From Methylomonas albis (GTDB taxonomy: Bacteria; Pseudomonadota; Gammaproteobacteria; Methylococcales; Methylomonadaceae), in the NCBI RefSeq assembly GCF_014850955.1, contig NZ_JACXSS010000001.1:930001-994000 (forward strand): a stretch of 64,000 nucleotides of DNA, written 5' to 3'. Within the stretch, counting starts at the first letter, position 1. Every line of letters begins with the position of its first letter. The notes beneath the pieces are model-generated. The model ran no database searches. It saw only the letters and a program-made list of their open reading frames with translations, and was not told the origin of the DNA. Below are positions 21,185-29,774 of this stretch, piece after piece. Position numbers and translations under genes: made by a program.

Positions 21185-23044
21185 TTAAGCACAAACCGCT
21201 TGAATTTTAGCCAAGATACCCTTGGCATCCAGCTCGCACAAGGCTAGTAATTCCTCGCGGCTACCCTGTTCGACAAACCGGTCCGGCAAGCCGATATTCA
21301 ACACCGGCATTAAAATCCGTTGCGCCTGCAGGAACTCGTTCACCGCACTGCCGGCACCGCCGGCAATCACGTTCTCTTCGACCGTGACGATCACATCGTG
21401 GCTTTTCGCCATCTCTAAAATCAAAGTCTCATCCAAGGGTTTGATGAAACGCATATTCACCACCGTCGCGCCCAGCTGTTTGCCGGCTTCCACAGCCGGC
21501 GTTACCATGCTGCCCCAGGCCAGAATCGCTATGCGGCTGCCTTGATGTTTAATCTCCGCCTTGCCGACCTCCAGTGCAGTCAATGTCTTGTCTACCGTGG
21601 CCCCCGGACCCTTGCCGCGCGGATAGCGTACCGAGGCCGGGCCATTGTGTTTGAAACCGGTGGTCAACATCTGCCGACACTCGTTCTCATCCGCCGGCGC
21701 CATGATCAGCATATTCGGAATACAGCGCATATAACTGTAATCGAACGCCCCGGCATGGGTCGGACCGTCCGGTCCGACTAATCCGGCTCTATCCAACGCA
21801 AACAACACGTCCAAGTTCTGCAAAGCCACATCGTGGATTAACTGATCGTAAGCGCGTTGCAAAAAGGTCGAATAAATCGCCACTACCGGTTTCGCACCCT
21901 GACAAGCTTGCCCGGCCGCCAAGGTCACCGCATGCTGCTCGGCAATCGCCACATCGAAATAGCGGGTGGGAAACTGCTGGGAAAACGCCACCAAGCCCGA
22001 ACCCTCGCGCATGGCCGGGGTAATCCCCAACAGCCGCTCATCTTGTTTTGCCATATCGCACAACCAATGGCCGAACACTTCTGTGTAGGTCGGATGCGGC
22101 GAAGGCGCGGCTTTAGGCAGATAATCCTTAGTCGGATCGAAGGCCGGCACACCGTGATACGCCAAGGGATCTTTCTCCGCCGGCGCATAGCCTTTCCCTT
22201 TCTTGGTCACCACATGCAAAAACACCGGGCCGGTCAAATCCTTTAGATTCTCCAGGGTTGACACCAACATCTCTACATCATGCCCATCGATAGGACCGAA
22301 ATAATTAAACCCCAACTCCTCGAACAAAGTGCCGGGCACAATCATGCCTTTCACATGCTCTTCGGTTTTCCGCGCCAACTCCCAAACCGATGGCATCTTC
22401 GCCAAGGCTTTCTTACTTTCTTCCCGCACCGAGGAATAAAACTTACTCGACAACACCTTGGTCAGATAATTGTTCATCGCCCCGACCGGTGGCGAAATCG
22501 ACATATCGTTATCGTTCAAAATCACCAACAGATTGGCATTCACATCGCCGGCATGATTCATGGCTTCATAAGCCATGCCGCCGGTGATTGAGCCGTCACC
22601 GATGATGGCCACCATCTTCTTGTCTTCACCACGCAACTGCGAAGCAATTGCCATCCCCAGTGCCGCACTGATCGACGTCGAAGAATGGCCCACGCCAAAG
22701 GCGTCATACTCACTCTCCGAGCGGCACGGAAACGCCGACACCCCGCCGAAAGTACGTATCGTCGGCATCCTGTCCTTGCGGCCGGTCAAAATCTTGTGCG
22801 GATAAGCCTGATGGCCCACATCCCAGACCAACTGATCCGTCGGCGTATCGAACACATAATGCAACGCCACCGTTAACTCCACCGTGCCCAGGCCGGCCGA
22901 GAAATGGCCGCCGGAGATGCTGACGGTATGCGTCAGATAGCGACGCAACTCATCGGCCAGTGGTTCGAGTTGCTCCGGCTTCAGCGCGCGTATGTCGACA
23001 GGGCTGTGGATGGTATTAAGGAGCGGGAAGTCAGAGACAGTCAT
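21185..23044 (-). CDS. dxs: 1-deoxy-D-xylulose-5-phosphate synthase, copy 2
   Basis: Second Dxs, 619 residues, with the same TPP and transketolase motifs as the copy at 8273-10135. From [10 protein letters not shown] to the C-terminus the proteins differ at only a handful of positions (for example V/I, D/A, L/I), and DNA identity is very high over about 1.8 kb. The first 20 or so residues ([15 protein letters not shown] against [16 protein letters not shown]) and the flanks differ. That pattern suggests gene conversion or a recent duplication fused to older flanks. Upstream on this strand is ispA, so it belongs to a xseB-ispA-dxs unit, the classical gammaproteobacterial arrangement. Confidence 0.97.
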   Translation of the reverse strand: MTVSDFPLLNTIHSPVDIRALKPEQLEPLADELRRYLTHTVSISGGHFSAGLGTVELTVALHYVFDTPTDQLVWDVGHQAYPHKILTGRKDRMPTIRTFGGVSAFPCRSESEYDAFGVGHSSTSISAALGMAIASQLRGEDKKMVAIIGDGSITGGMAYEAMNHAGDVNANLLVILNDNDMSISPPVGAMNNYLTKVLSSKFYSSVREESKKALAKMPSVWELARKTEEHVKGMIVPGTLFEELGFNYFGPIDGHDVEMLVSTLENLKDLTGPVFLHVVTKKGKGYAPAEKDPLAYHGVPAFDPTKDYLPKAAPSPHPTYTEVFGHWLCDMAKQDERLLGITPAMREGSGLVAFSQQFPTRYFDVAIAEQHAVTLAAGQACQGAKPVVAIYSTFLQRAYDQLIHDVALQNLDVLFALDRAGLVGPDGPTHAGAFDYSYMRCIPNMLIMAPADENECRQMLTTGFKHNGPASVRYPRGKGPGATVDKTLTALEVGKAEIKHQGSRIAILAWGSMVTPAVEAGKQLGATVVNMRFIKPLDETLILEMAKSHDVIVTVEENVIAGGAGSAVNEFLQAQRILMPVLNIGLPDRFVEQGSREELLALCELDAKGILAKIQAVCA

Positions 23045-23160
23045 GTTTTAAAAAATTCCATTATATGTTTGCGCCGCAATCATCCGCATCGGCAAAGGGT
23101 GGCTGATGGGAATAACGCGAATTGCGGCGCAAGAAGTATAAATCGTGCCGTTCGTGGCGA

Positions 23161-24054
23161 TTAGTGCGTGCGTTCGATGATGTACAGCGACAAATTGCGT
23201 AACAAATCCGCTTCGTTACCAAAACCCACCAAGCTGGCGACTGCTTGTTCATGCAGCTCCTGGGCTTTTTGTTTGGCGCCGGCCATTCCCAGCAGTGCTG
23301 GGTAAGTAGGTTTGTCGTTATCGACATCCTTGCCCTGGGTTTTGCCCAAAGTGACGGTGTCGCTTTCCACATCCAAAATGTCGTCTTTGACTTGGAAGGA
23401 CAGGCCTATGCATTTGGCGTAGTGATCCAGTTTTTTCGCAACATCTGTATCGAGATCGGGTTTGGATAGCGAAGCCAGATTGACGCTGGCGCGGATCAAG
23501 GCGCCGGTCTTATGGATATGCATGTTTTCCAGTTCCGGCAAAGTCAGCTTGCGTCCAACCGAACCCAAATCGATAGCTTGCCCGCCTACCATGCCTTGCG
23601 AGCCGCTGGCTCTAGTCAGCGCTGCGATCATTTTGACTCTGGCTTCCGCGCCGGCCTGAATGGCTGAGTCGTTTGCTAAGATGTCAAAAGCCAATGCTTG
23701 CAAAGCATCGCCCGCCAAGATGGCGGTGGCTTCGTCGTAAGCCTTGTGGCAAGTTGGTTTGCCGCGGCGTAAATCGTCGTTATCCATGGCCGGCAGGTCG
23801 TCGTGGATCAATGAATACACGTGGATAAACTCCACCGCGCAAGCTTGAGCGTCCAGCGCATCTTCACTTAAACCCAGGGCCTGGCCGGTTGCATAAGTCA
23901 GCAAGGGACGGGTGCGTTTGCCGCCGTCCAACACGCTGTAACGCATGGCTTGATGCAAGGTTTGCGGCAGAATGTTCTCGCCGGGCAGCCTGGCATCCAG
24001 CGCCCGTTCGACGCGGTTTTGACAGGCAGTAAGATAGGCTTTTAAGTTACTCAT
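23161..24054 (-). CDS. ispA: Farnesyl diphosphate synthase (geranyltranstransferase)
   Basis: Short-chain trans-prenyl synthase of 297 residues that makes FPP from IPP and DMAPP. The first Asp-rich motif is DDLPAMDNDD (around residue 83) and the second is DDILD. GGKRTRPLL and GGQAIDL are also present. Its start overlaps the xseB stop by 8 bases. Product FPP feeds Sqs directly, tying this unit to the hopanoid genes nearby. Confidence 0.95.
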   Translation of the reverse strand: MSNLKAYLTACQNRVERALDARLPGENILPQTLHQAMRYSVLDGGKRTRPLLTYATGQALGLSEDALDAQACAVEFIHVYSLIHDDLPAMDNDDLRRGKPTCHKAYDEATAILAGDALQALAFDILANDSAIQAGAEARVKMIAALTRASGSQGMVGGQAIDLGSVGRKLTLPELENMHIHKTGALIRASVNLASLSKPDLDTDVAKKLDHYAKCIGLSFQVKDDILDVESDTVTLGKTQGKDVDNDKPTYPALLGMAGAKQKAQELHEQAVASLVGFGNEADLLRNLSLYIIERTH

Positions 24055-24280
24055 CGGTGAATGGCTCCAAAGTTTGCTGGCCGTTTTTTTCTAATAAAAT
24101 TTGGACTTTCTGCTCGGCGTCTTGTAGCGCTTGCTGGCAGGTGCGGGTAAGTCTGATGCCGCGTTCGAAGGATTTTAAGGATTCTTCCAAAGAAATATCG
24201 CCGCGTTCCATTTGCTCGACCAATTTCTCCAGTTCTTCCATCGCTTCCTCAAATTGGGATGCGCTTTTGCGTCTCGACAT
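24047..24280 (-). CDS. xseB: Exodeoxyribonuclease VII small subunit
   Basis: A 77-residue acidic helical protein with the family signature FEEAMEELEKLVEQMERGDISLEESLKSFERGI. It associates with XseA to degrade single-stranded DNA. First gene of the minus-strand xseB-ispA-dxs-apt unit, overlapping ispA. Confidence 0.94.
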   Translation of the reverse strand: MSRRKSASQFEEAMEELEKLVEQMERGDISLEESLKSFERGIRLTRTCQQALQDAEQKVQILLEKNGQQTLEPFTDE

Positions 24281-24782
24281 GTGATGTGGCTTACGGTGCT
24301 CAAAAATGACCGAACATTATAGTATGAATCACGCGCTGGTGGACCGTCATTTGCCGAAATGACTAGTACTAAAGTACAGGCTCTAAACATACTTGAACGC
24401 TAGAGCATCTTGCAAAATTATCGTTCATTAGAAAAAAATGCCTTCACCATCGACCACGCAAGTTTAGACACTGGTCATCCCGGTAAATCCGGCCAAGGCA
24501 CTGTACAAATTTTGATCATTGTTGCGAATCTATACGTCTACAACAGCGAGAGTAATTGGCCGGCATTGTTGGAAAAGCCGGACGCTCTAGTTCTAAGTCA
24601 TTGACCTTTAAAAAGTAAATATAGTCGGCAACTCATCGGCCAATTGTGGCCTAAGAAATGCTCAATAACCCCGGATGTAGTCTTCCAGGCTGCGTTGAAC
24701 TCCGGAAGGCTCAAGTTGGCGCGTCATTGTGCGTACTATTCGATTTGGGCGATAGCTGGCTTTTTTTCTTTTGAGGTTGTCA
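24281..24782. other. Divergent intergenic region, xseB / bd-like genes
   Basis: About 500 bases that must contain promoters for xseB (minus) and the membrane cytochrome pair (plus). I see no coding region with support and no clear repeat. An open frame from 24410 lacks a ribosome site and any recognisable sequence. Confidence 0.4.
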
Positions 24783-26252
24783 ATGGATTTTCCTATTTTT
24801 CATATCGATTTTATCGGTAATCGTTTATTGATTGCCATCGATGCCATTTTGCACGTCATCATCAATCATGCGTTTGCGATTGGTGCATTGCCGGTGGTGG
24901 CATTGTTCGAATTCAAGGGTATGCAAACCGGGAACCGCCAGTGGGACGACCTTGCCTATCGCTTGTTGAAAATCATCTTCATTTTGACCACCACGGTCGG
25001 GGCGCTAACCGGCGTCGGCATCTGGTTTTCGGCGGCGCTGGTGAATCCGGCGGCGATCGGTAGCCTGATCCGGGTATTTTTCTGGGGATGGTTTGTGGAA
25101 TGGCTGGTATTTGTTACCGAAGTCAGTTTGATCATGGTGTATTTCCTCAGCTGGCAACAGGCGGCCAAGTGCGTGGATGCCAAACGTAAACATCTGCGTT
25201 TCGGGGTGTTTCTGGCGACTTTTTCGTGGATCACGATGGCGATCATCGTCGCCATTCTGGGATTCATGATGGATCCTGGCAGTTGGCTGAGTGATCGTTC
25301 TTTACTGTCGGGATTGTTTAATCCGATGTATCTGCCGCAACTTGCGTTTAGGACCGCATTGGCGATGGTCATGGGCAGCATGGTGGTTCTGTTTTTGCTG
25401 TGTTTGTTCAGCCGTGGAGAAACCTCGGTCAGAGACGTCGAGTTCAAGCGCGATGCCGTCAGTTTGCTGTCGCGGTGGTCCGCTGTTTGGGTGTTGTTGC
25501 TTATTTTTGCCTCGGTTTGGTATTACAACGTGGTACCCGGACACATGCTGGAAAGCTTGCCGGTCGCGATTGCAACTCAAGACTATGTTAGTTGGCACAG
25601 CAGTTTGAAATGGCTGCTGATTATCGGCCTGATCTTCGTCGGTCTGACCATTCGCGCCAGCTTTAAATGTCCAGGCGAGGTATCGATGAAACGCTACGCG
25701 TTCTCGGTACTGTTGCTGTTCGCCATGCTGGGACAGTTCGAACGCGTCCGCGAGTTCATCCGTAAACCCTTCATCATCGGCCAATACATGTATGCCAACG
25801 GCATTCGCGTCGAGGAATACCCTTTATTGCAACGCGATGGGCTATTGCAACATGCCATCTATGCCGGCATTCGCGAAGTAACGCCGGATAACACGCTCCA
25901 TGCCGGTCGGGAAGTATTTGCCCAGGCCTGCACCCGTTGTCATACCGTGAAGGGTGTCAACGGCATCAGGGCGCAGTTACAACGGATGTATGGCGATAAA
26001 CCGTGGGACGCCAAAATCATCACGGCTTATCTGGAGAATATGCACAACGCACGTTATTTCATGCCGCCGTTTCCCGGCAACAACGAGGAACTGAAAGCGT
26101 TGTCCGCCTATCTAGCGTCGTTGCAAAAGAATGCCGAGCCGTTTCACGGTGCTCAGGTCAGCGGCATTCCCAAGCCGGATAGCGTGGCCACTTCCACAAG
26201 CTATGGTTTTTTACCCGATCTTTCCAAAGTATTAACAGGAGTTAATGAATGA
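24783..26252 (+). CDS. Cytochrome bd-subunit-I-like membrane protein with C-terminal cytochrome c
   Basis: A 489-residue protein with about nine transmembrane segments, then a soluble domain holding one c-type heme site, CTRCH (about residue 383). The membrane part recalls subunit I of bd-type quinol oxidases: an early His in a membrane helix (DAILHVIINHAFAIG), TVGALTGVGIWFS, and a membrane segment with Glu (WLVFVTEVS). The GRQPW and Q-loop signatures of true CydA are not evident. I chose the ATG at 24783; an upstream TTG adds four residues. The stop overlaps the next gene's ATG by 4 bases. It is probably a quinol-linked electron-transfer complex with its partner; partner and acceptor are unknown. 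Confidence 0.75.
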   Translation: MDFPIFHIDFIGNRLLIAIDAILHVIINHAFAIGALPVVALFEFKGMQTGNRQWDDLAYRLLKIIFILTTTVGALTGVGIWFSAALVNPAAIGSLIRVFFWGWFVEWLVFVTEVSLIMVYFLSWQQAAKCVDAKRKHLRFGVFLATFSWITMAIIVAILGFMMDPGSWLSDRSLLSGLFNPMYLPQLAFRTALAMVMGSMVVLFLLCLFSRGETSVRDVEFKRDAVSLLSRWSAVWVLLLIFASVWYYNVVPGHMLESLPVAIATQDYVSWHSSLKWLLIIGLIFVGLTIRASFKCPGEVSMKRYAFSVLLLFAMLGQFERVREFIRKPFIIGQYMYANGIRVEEYPLLQRDGLLQHAIYAGIREVTPDNTLHAGREVFAQACTRCHTVKGVNGIRAQLQRMYGDKPWDAKIITAYLENMHNARYFMPPFPGNNEELKALSAYLASLQKNAEPFHGAQVSGIPKPDSVATSTSYGFLPDLSKVLTGVNE

Positions 26253-27556
26253 ACGCCCCGATACCACGCGATATTCCCTTGCCGCTGCCGGCTGGGGAGG
26301 GATTGTTGGAGTTTTTGCTGATTGTGTCGTTCATCGTGCATATCGTCTTTGTCCATCTGATGCTGGGCGGGTCGATTTTCAGCTTGATTTGCCAAATTAA
26401 AGGACTGAAAACTCCCGACTTTGAAAAAGTCGCTTATGCCATCATGCGCACCATTACCGTTAATAAAAGTCTGGCAGTGGTGATGGGGGTGGCGCCCTTA
26501 CTGTTGATCAACACCTTGTATGCGCCGCAGTTTTACGCCTCTAGTGCCTTGATCGGCGATGCCTGGATGAGTGTCGTCCCGCTGGTGACCATCGCCTTTT
26601 TGATCGCGTATGCGCATAAGTTCTGGTGGAATCACTTCGTCAACATCAGAGAACTGCATATCGGCATTGCCTTGATGGAAACCTTGCTGTTTCTGACAAT
26701 ACCCTTGATCTTTATGACCAACGTCAATCTGATGCTGTTTCCCGAGCGCTGGCCCGACGTAAAGGGTTTCTTCTCGGCGATGCTGTTGCCCAACGTCATT
26801 CAGCGTTATCTGCATTTCGTCACCGCCTCGGTATTGTTTGGCGCGCTGTTTTTAGTATGGCTGGTTGGCCGGCGCGGCTTTGTCGACGAGGTGGCTTTGA
26901 GCGCGCAGCGAATAGCGGAAGTGCGGCGGTTTTTTTACGTGTTTGCCTTCGGGGCGGTGATCGTTCAGATACTCACCGGTTTGATCGTACTGGTGTCATT
27001 GCCGGCCAACGGCATGAGTTGGGAAATCGTGCTGCTACTGTTGCTGGGCGGTGGCATTGCACTGCCGGCAATTGGGTGGATGTGGCAGGATTTGCAAGAT
27101 CAGGAGGGCAGCGGTTTCAAATATTTTAACCGGGTAGTGCTGATGTTCGTCGGCTCGGTTGTGATCATGGGCATGGCTAGGCACGAATACCGTGAAAATG
27201 CCTTGGCCGACCATAAAACTGCGATCGCGCTGAAAACCGCCAACTATCAGGCGGCCGTCACCCAAGCTCGCAACGATGCCGAATTCAGCAAAAATAACCG
27301 GGTCGCGGCCAATGAACCGTCCGGAGCAGCCGACTTCAAGCAATATTGCTCGGCCTGCCATCACCCTGAATTACCAACCGTCGGTCCCGCGTTGCAAGAG
27401 ATTAAGGATGCCTATGCCGGTAACCCCGAGGGTATAGCTGCTTGGACCAAGGCTCCTGGTAAAAAGCGCCCGGATAGCATGCGGATGCCGGGGTTTCCCC
27501 AGCTTAGCGATCAGCAGTTAATGGATATCGCAAACTATATGCTCGATACACACTAG
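26249..27556 (+). CDS. Multi-pass membrane protein with C-terminal cytochrome c domain (partner of preceding gene)
   Basis: A 435-residue protein with about eight membrane helices and a terminal cytochrome c domain (CSACH at about residue 367, and a possible Met ligand in RMPGFPQLS). Conserved His residues appear at helix ends (FIVHIVFVHLMLGG, YAHKFWWNHFVN, YLHFVTAS), as expected for b-heme or quinol-site ligands. It is translationally coupled to the preceding bd-like gene, so the two likely form one heteromeric complex with two c-hemes. It resembles the same superfamily more distantly. I do not recognise a named system with certainty. Confidence 0.72.
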   Translation: MNAPIPRDIPLPLPAGEGLLEFLLIVSFIVHIVFVHLMLGGSIFSLICQIKGLKTPDFEKVAYAIMRTITVNKSLAVVMGVAPLLLINTLYAPQFYASSALIGDAWMSVVPLVTIAFLIAYAHKFWWNHFVNIRELHIGIALMETLLFLTIPLIFMTNVNLMLFPERWPDVKGFFSAMLLPNVIQRYLHFVTASVLFGALFLVWLVGRRGFVDEVALSAQRIAEVRRFFYVFAFGAVIVQILTGLIVLVSLPANGMSWEIVLLLLLGGGIALPAIGWMWQDLQDQEGSGFKYFNRVVLMFVGSVVIMGMARHEYRENALADHKTAIALKTANYQAAVTQARNDAEFSKNNRVAANEPSGAADFKQYCSACHHPELPTVGPALQEIKDAYAGNPEGIAAWTKAPGKKRPDSMRMPGFPQLSDQQLMDIANYMLDTH

Positions 27557-27562
27557 CCGAGT

Positions 27563-27600
27563 TGGCGGCTGGAATTTTTGATTTCGACCGCCATTTTGTT
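27563..27600 (+). terminator. Probable terminator of bd-like/cytochrome c operon
   Basis: TGGCGG (27563-27568) pairs with CCGCCA (27588-27593) and is followed directly by TTTTGTTTT, 7 bases after the stop codon. The long loop (19 bases) lowers certainty. Confidence 0.45.
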
Positions 27601-27705
27601 TTCGCAGCAAAATGATGGTTGAATCAAGATTTATTTCAGCCTGATCGGCGCATTAAATTCAAGGATTAGCTTTACGGTAAAGGCTATTAACAAGGAGAAA
27701 TTTAA

Positions 27706-27945
27706 ATGGACTCATCAAAATATTCCGCAAACTCAGTAGAAAGATGTTTGGAAAATGCTCAATCCGGCAAAGCCGATGTTGATCATTTGTTTCCTGCACC
27801 TAGATACTTCCAAGTTCATTTTGAATATATTCAAGATGGCTTGTCGGATTTGCAACATCAGGATGGCCAGCTGCTACGACGCATCGATGAGATAGAAAGA
27901 AAACTCGATAGAATATTAAGGTTGTTGGGAAGGGATTTGAATTAG
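27706..27945 (+). CDS. Small hypothetical protein with C-terminal coiled coil
   Basis: A 79-residue protein that I do not recognise. A good ribosome site (AAGGAG at 27692-27697) precedes the ATG. The C-terminal half (HQDGQLLRRIDEIERKLDRILRLLGR) is a heptad-patterned amphipathic helix likely to form a coiled coil. No signal peptide or membrane segment. It lies 92 bases ahead of another unknown, helix-rich protein on the same strand, so the two may be a pair. Confidence 0.6.
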   Translation: MDSSKYSANSVERCLENAQSGKADVDHLFPAPRYFQVHFEYIQDGLSDLQHQDGQLLRRIDEIERKLDRILRLLGRDLN

Positions 27946-28037
27946 TCATGTTCTTACGGTAGAAGTATTTATTATGAATAACTGTAAATATACAACCAAT
28001 ATTTTGCTGTAATGATGCGGAATGTACTTAGGGAAAT

Positions 28038-28664
28038 ATGGCTATGTTTGAAGATTTGAGTTTTAAGGTTATTTCCAGTGTCGAGGTGGATAGCAAATTC
28101 GTTCAGCCGACTTTGATGTTATATGAGCAAATCGGTTTTAAATTGAATGTTCTGTATCATGATATTCGCGCGGTATTGCAAAATTCACATGAATATCTGG
28201 CTGAAATGGGCAAGGCATTGTACGAACATCCAGTGGAAACACTCAGCGCGTGGTCCGATCAGCTTATGTATGGTGCGACCGATTTATATACACGGATCGA
28301 GAGCGATTTCTTGCCCGAAGCGATGGCAGTTTATCAACATTGGCAGAGTCGATTATTAGCGGGAGCGGATACAGCAAGCCAGTATTGGCAGCGCTTTTAC
28401 GACGATCCGGAGCAGGCGACTATCGCTGCAATCGAGCCGGTAAGTCGTTATTTGATTTCGGCGGCCGACCAGTCGGAACAATATTGGCAAATGTTTACCG
28501 AGAGCGCCGAGGCGGGTTTGATTGGTGGATATTATATTCTGTCCGAATGGCTACGATTTTTAATCGATCAACCTGATGCCGCATTGACTGCAATGTACAC
28601 TAACGCGCTGTCTATATTGCTAAATATTTATTATGATGCCATGTCGGCTTTATTAATAGCTTAG
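28038..28664 (+). CDS. Hypothetical all-helical protein with internal repeats
   Basis: A 208-residue protein with no family I recognise. It appears entirely alpha-helical and aromatic-rich. A roughly 60-70-residue unit seems to recur, each containing a proline-led turn before a helix: EHPVETLSAW, DDPEQATIAA and DQPDAALTAM. No signal peptide or catalytic motif is visible. Upstream AGGGA lies near the ATG. It could be a granule- or phasin-like helical protein, but that is only a resemblance in style. Confidence 0.6.
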   Translation: MAMFEDLSFKVISSVEVDSKFVQPTLMLYEQIGFKLNVLYHDIRAVLQNSHEYLAEMGKALYEHPVETLSAWSDQLMYGATDLYTRIESDFLPEAMAVYQHWQSRLLAGADTASQYWQRFYDDPEQATIAAIEPVSRYLISAADQSEQYWQMFTESAEAGLIGGYYILSEWLRFLIDQPDAALTAMYTNALSILLNIYYDAMSALLIA

Positions 28665-28816
28665 CTGTTCGGTTAAGGCTTGCTGGTTGGTCGGTGTGAG
28701 CATATAAAACTTCGATTTATCTATGATATGTATGCCCGCATAACATATTCCATGTCGAATGGCTGTGAGTTACCGAAAAACGGTTAGCCTATTGCTCGGC
28801 GATAGTCGGATGAGGT

Positions 28817-28903
28817 AAAAAAAATGCGGCTAATTAAGTATTAGCCGCACAAAGTCTCTTGAAAAGGTTTTAGGAAGTAGGATGTAACAAGAGTGGGATT
28901 AAT
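28817..28903 (-). ncRNA. Candidate minus-strand small RNA (about 87 nt)
   Basis: On the minus strand a promoter-like pair is visible: TTGTCA (complement of 28933-28938), 17-base spacer, then TATTAA (complement of 28910-28915). About 80 bases later comes a perfect 10-bp stem (28825-28834 with 28840-28849, 5-base loop) followed by eight Ts (complement of 28817-28824). No minus-strand coding gene lies upstream that could own this terminator. I see no conserved family. Length and layout fit a trans-acting sRNA. Confidence 0.45.
28825..28849 (-). terminator. Strong intrinsic terminator, minus strand
   Basis: TGCGGCTAAT (28825-28834) and ATTAGCCGCA (28840-28849) form a perfect stem. The T-run needed for termination exists only on the minus strand. 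Confidence 0.75.
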
Positions 28904-29274
28904 AATACTTTAATATTAATAATAATTGAATATGACAAAATGCCGCGCGACAAGTTGACGCAGTAATCTATTTGTCTGTTATTACTATTTCTTGAGCGGG
29001 CCAAAAGTGACGGCTTATTTTTTGCCGCGTTTTCTCAGAAATTAATCTGCCCCGACTCTATTCTTGCGTTTTGATCCCGGACGCCGGCGGCTGGCAACAG
29101 ACCCGCGCCCACAAGACCTAGACGCTATGCCAACGCCAAGGCCGCCACGCCTTCGAAAACGCGCGGCATTTGGGGAACCGCCCCTAGTATCCTACATTGC
29201 TTAGGTGTTCAAATTGCCCGACATCGGAAACATGGCACAAATATTTCTACGTAAACCGGACACTGGCCGAAACC

Positions 29275-29300
29275 CACGCGCTTAGCGTGCTAAGCGCGTG
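29275..29300. promoter_or_regulatory. 26-bp near-perfect palindrome, candidate operator
   Basis: CACGCGCTTAGC (29275-29286) and GCTAAGCGCGTG (29289-29300) are exact inverted repeats two bases apart. The site lies 67 bases before the YtkA-like start. A second, weaker inverted repeat, GAACA/TGTTC (29318-29322 and 29330-29334), lies closer to the gene. The first could be a regulator site or cruciform; there is no T-run, so a terminator is unlikely. Confidence 0.4.
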
Positions 29301-29366
29301 CCAACTGTTTAGAAATCGAACATTAATAGTGTTCATCTGCCTGTAATTTGAACACTGGTTACACGA

Positions 29367-29774
29367 ATGAATAACCTGAAATTCCCGCACGTTATATTGG
29401 GCATGATCTTGGCTCTGACCATTTTTCCGTCCTCAGCGGCAGCGGACGACCGTATCAGCGGCAAAGGCATCTACCGGGTTCGTTGGCAAAGCCTGGTGCC
29501 GGAAGTGACGACAGATTTGATTCACGACTGGCGATTGCATGTGGAAACGGCCGATCGGCGTCCGGCGGAAAACTTGACCATCACCGTTTCCGCTCATATG
29601 CCGGGGCATGCTCACGGTTTGCCGACACAACCCAGGGCAACCGCTTATCTTGGTGACGGGGATTACCGTATCGACGGTATGAAGTTTCAAATGAGCGGTA
29701 TCTGGTGGGTTCGCTTCGATTTGTGGTGGAAGAACCGGCGCGACTGGGTGATCTTCGAAGTCCCGGTAAAATGA
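29367..29774 (+). CDS. YtkA-like secreted protein
   Basis: A 135-residue precursor with a signal peptide (cleavage near SSAAA-DD). The mature part is an immunoglobulin-like beta domain of the YtkA/FixH-like kind: HMPGHAHGLPTQPRA, then GDYRIDGMKFQMSGIWWVRFDL. This small family often sits next to di-heme cytochrome c peroxidases, as here. His and Met residues in the HMPGHAHG and MKFQM stretches suggest metal (copper) binding. Its stop overlaps the ATG of the MauG-like gene (ATGA). Confidence 0.7.
   Translation: MNNLKFPHVILGMILALTIFPSSAAADDRISGKGIYRVRWQSLVPEVTTDLIHDWRLHVETADRRPAENLTITVSAHMPGHAHGLPTQPRATAYLGDGDYRIDGMKFQMSGIWWVRFDLWWKNRRDWVIFEVPVK

Larger units (their letters stand above)
28665..29366. 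other. 700-base intergenic region with hairpins and sRNA candidate
   Basis: Holds the sRNA candidate (28817-28903), an AT-rich tract near 28900-28935, and a GC-rich stretch around 29045-29200 without a supported gene. It ends with the palindromes upstream of the YtkA-like gene. Confidence 0.5.

Noticed and set aside
24410..24604. Plus-strand open frame between xseB and the bd-like genes
   Set aside because: TTG start, no ribosome site, no recognisable sequence; insufficient support.
25302..25784. Minus-strand open frame of 160 codons within the bd-like gene
   Set aside because: Lies wholly antisense to a membrane protein gene; Gln/His-rich composition and lack of a ribosome site mark it as a shadow.
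28825..28849. Terminator for the plus-strand gene ending at 28664
   Set aside because: The hairpin is 160 bases away and has a T-run only on the minus strand, so it is assigned to a minus-strand transcript.
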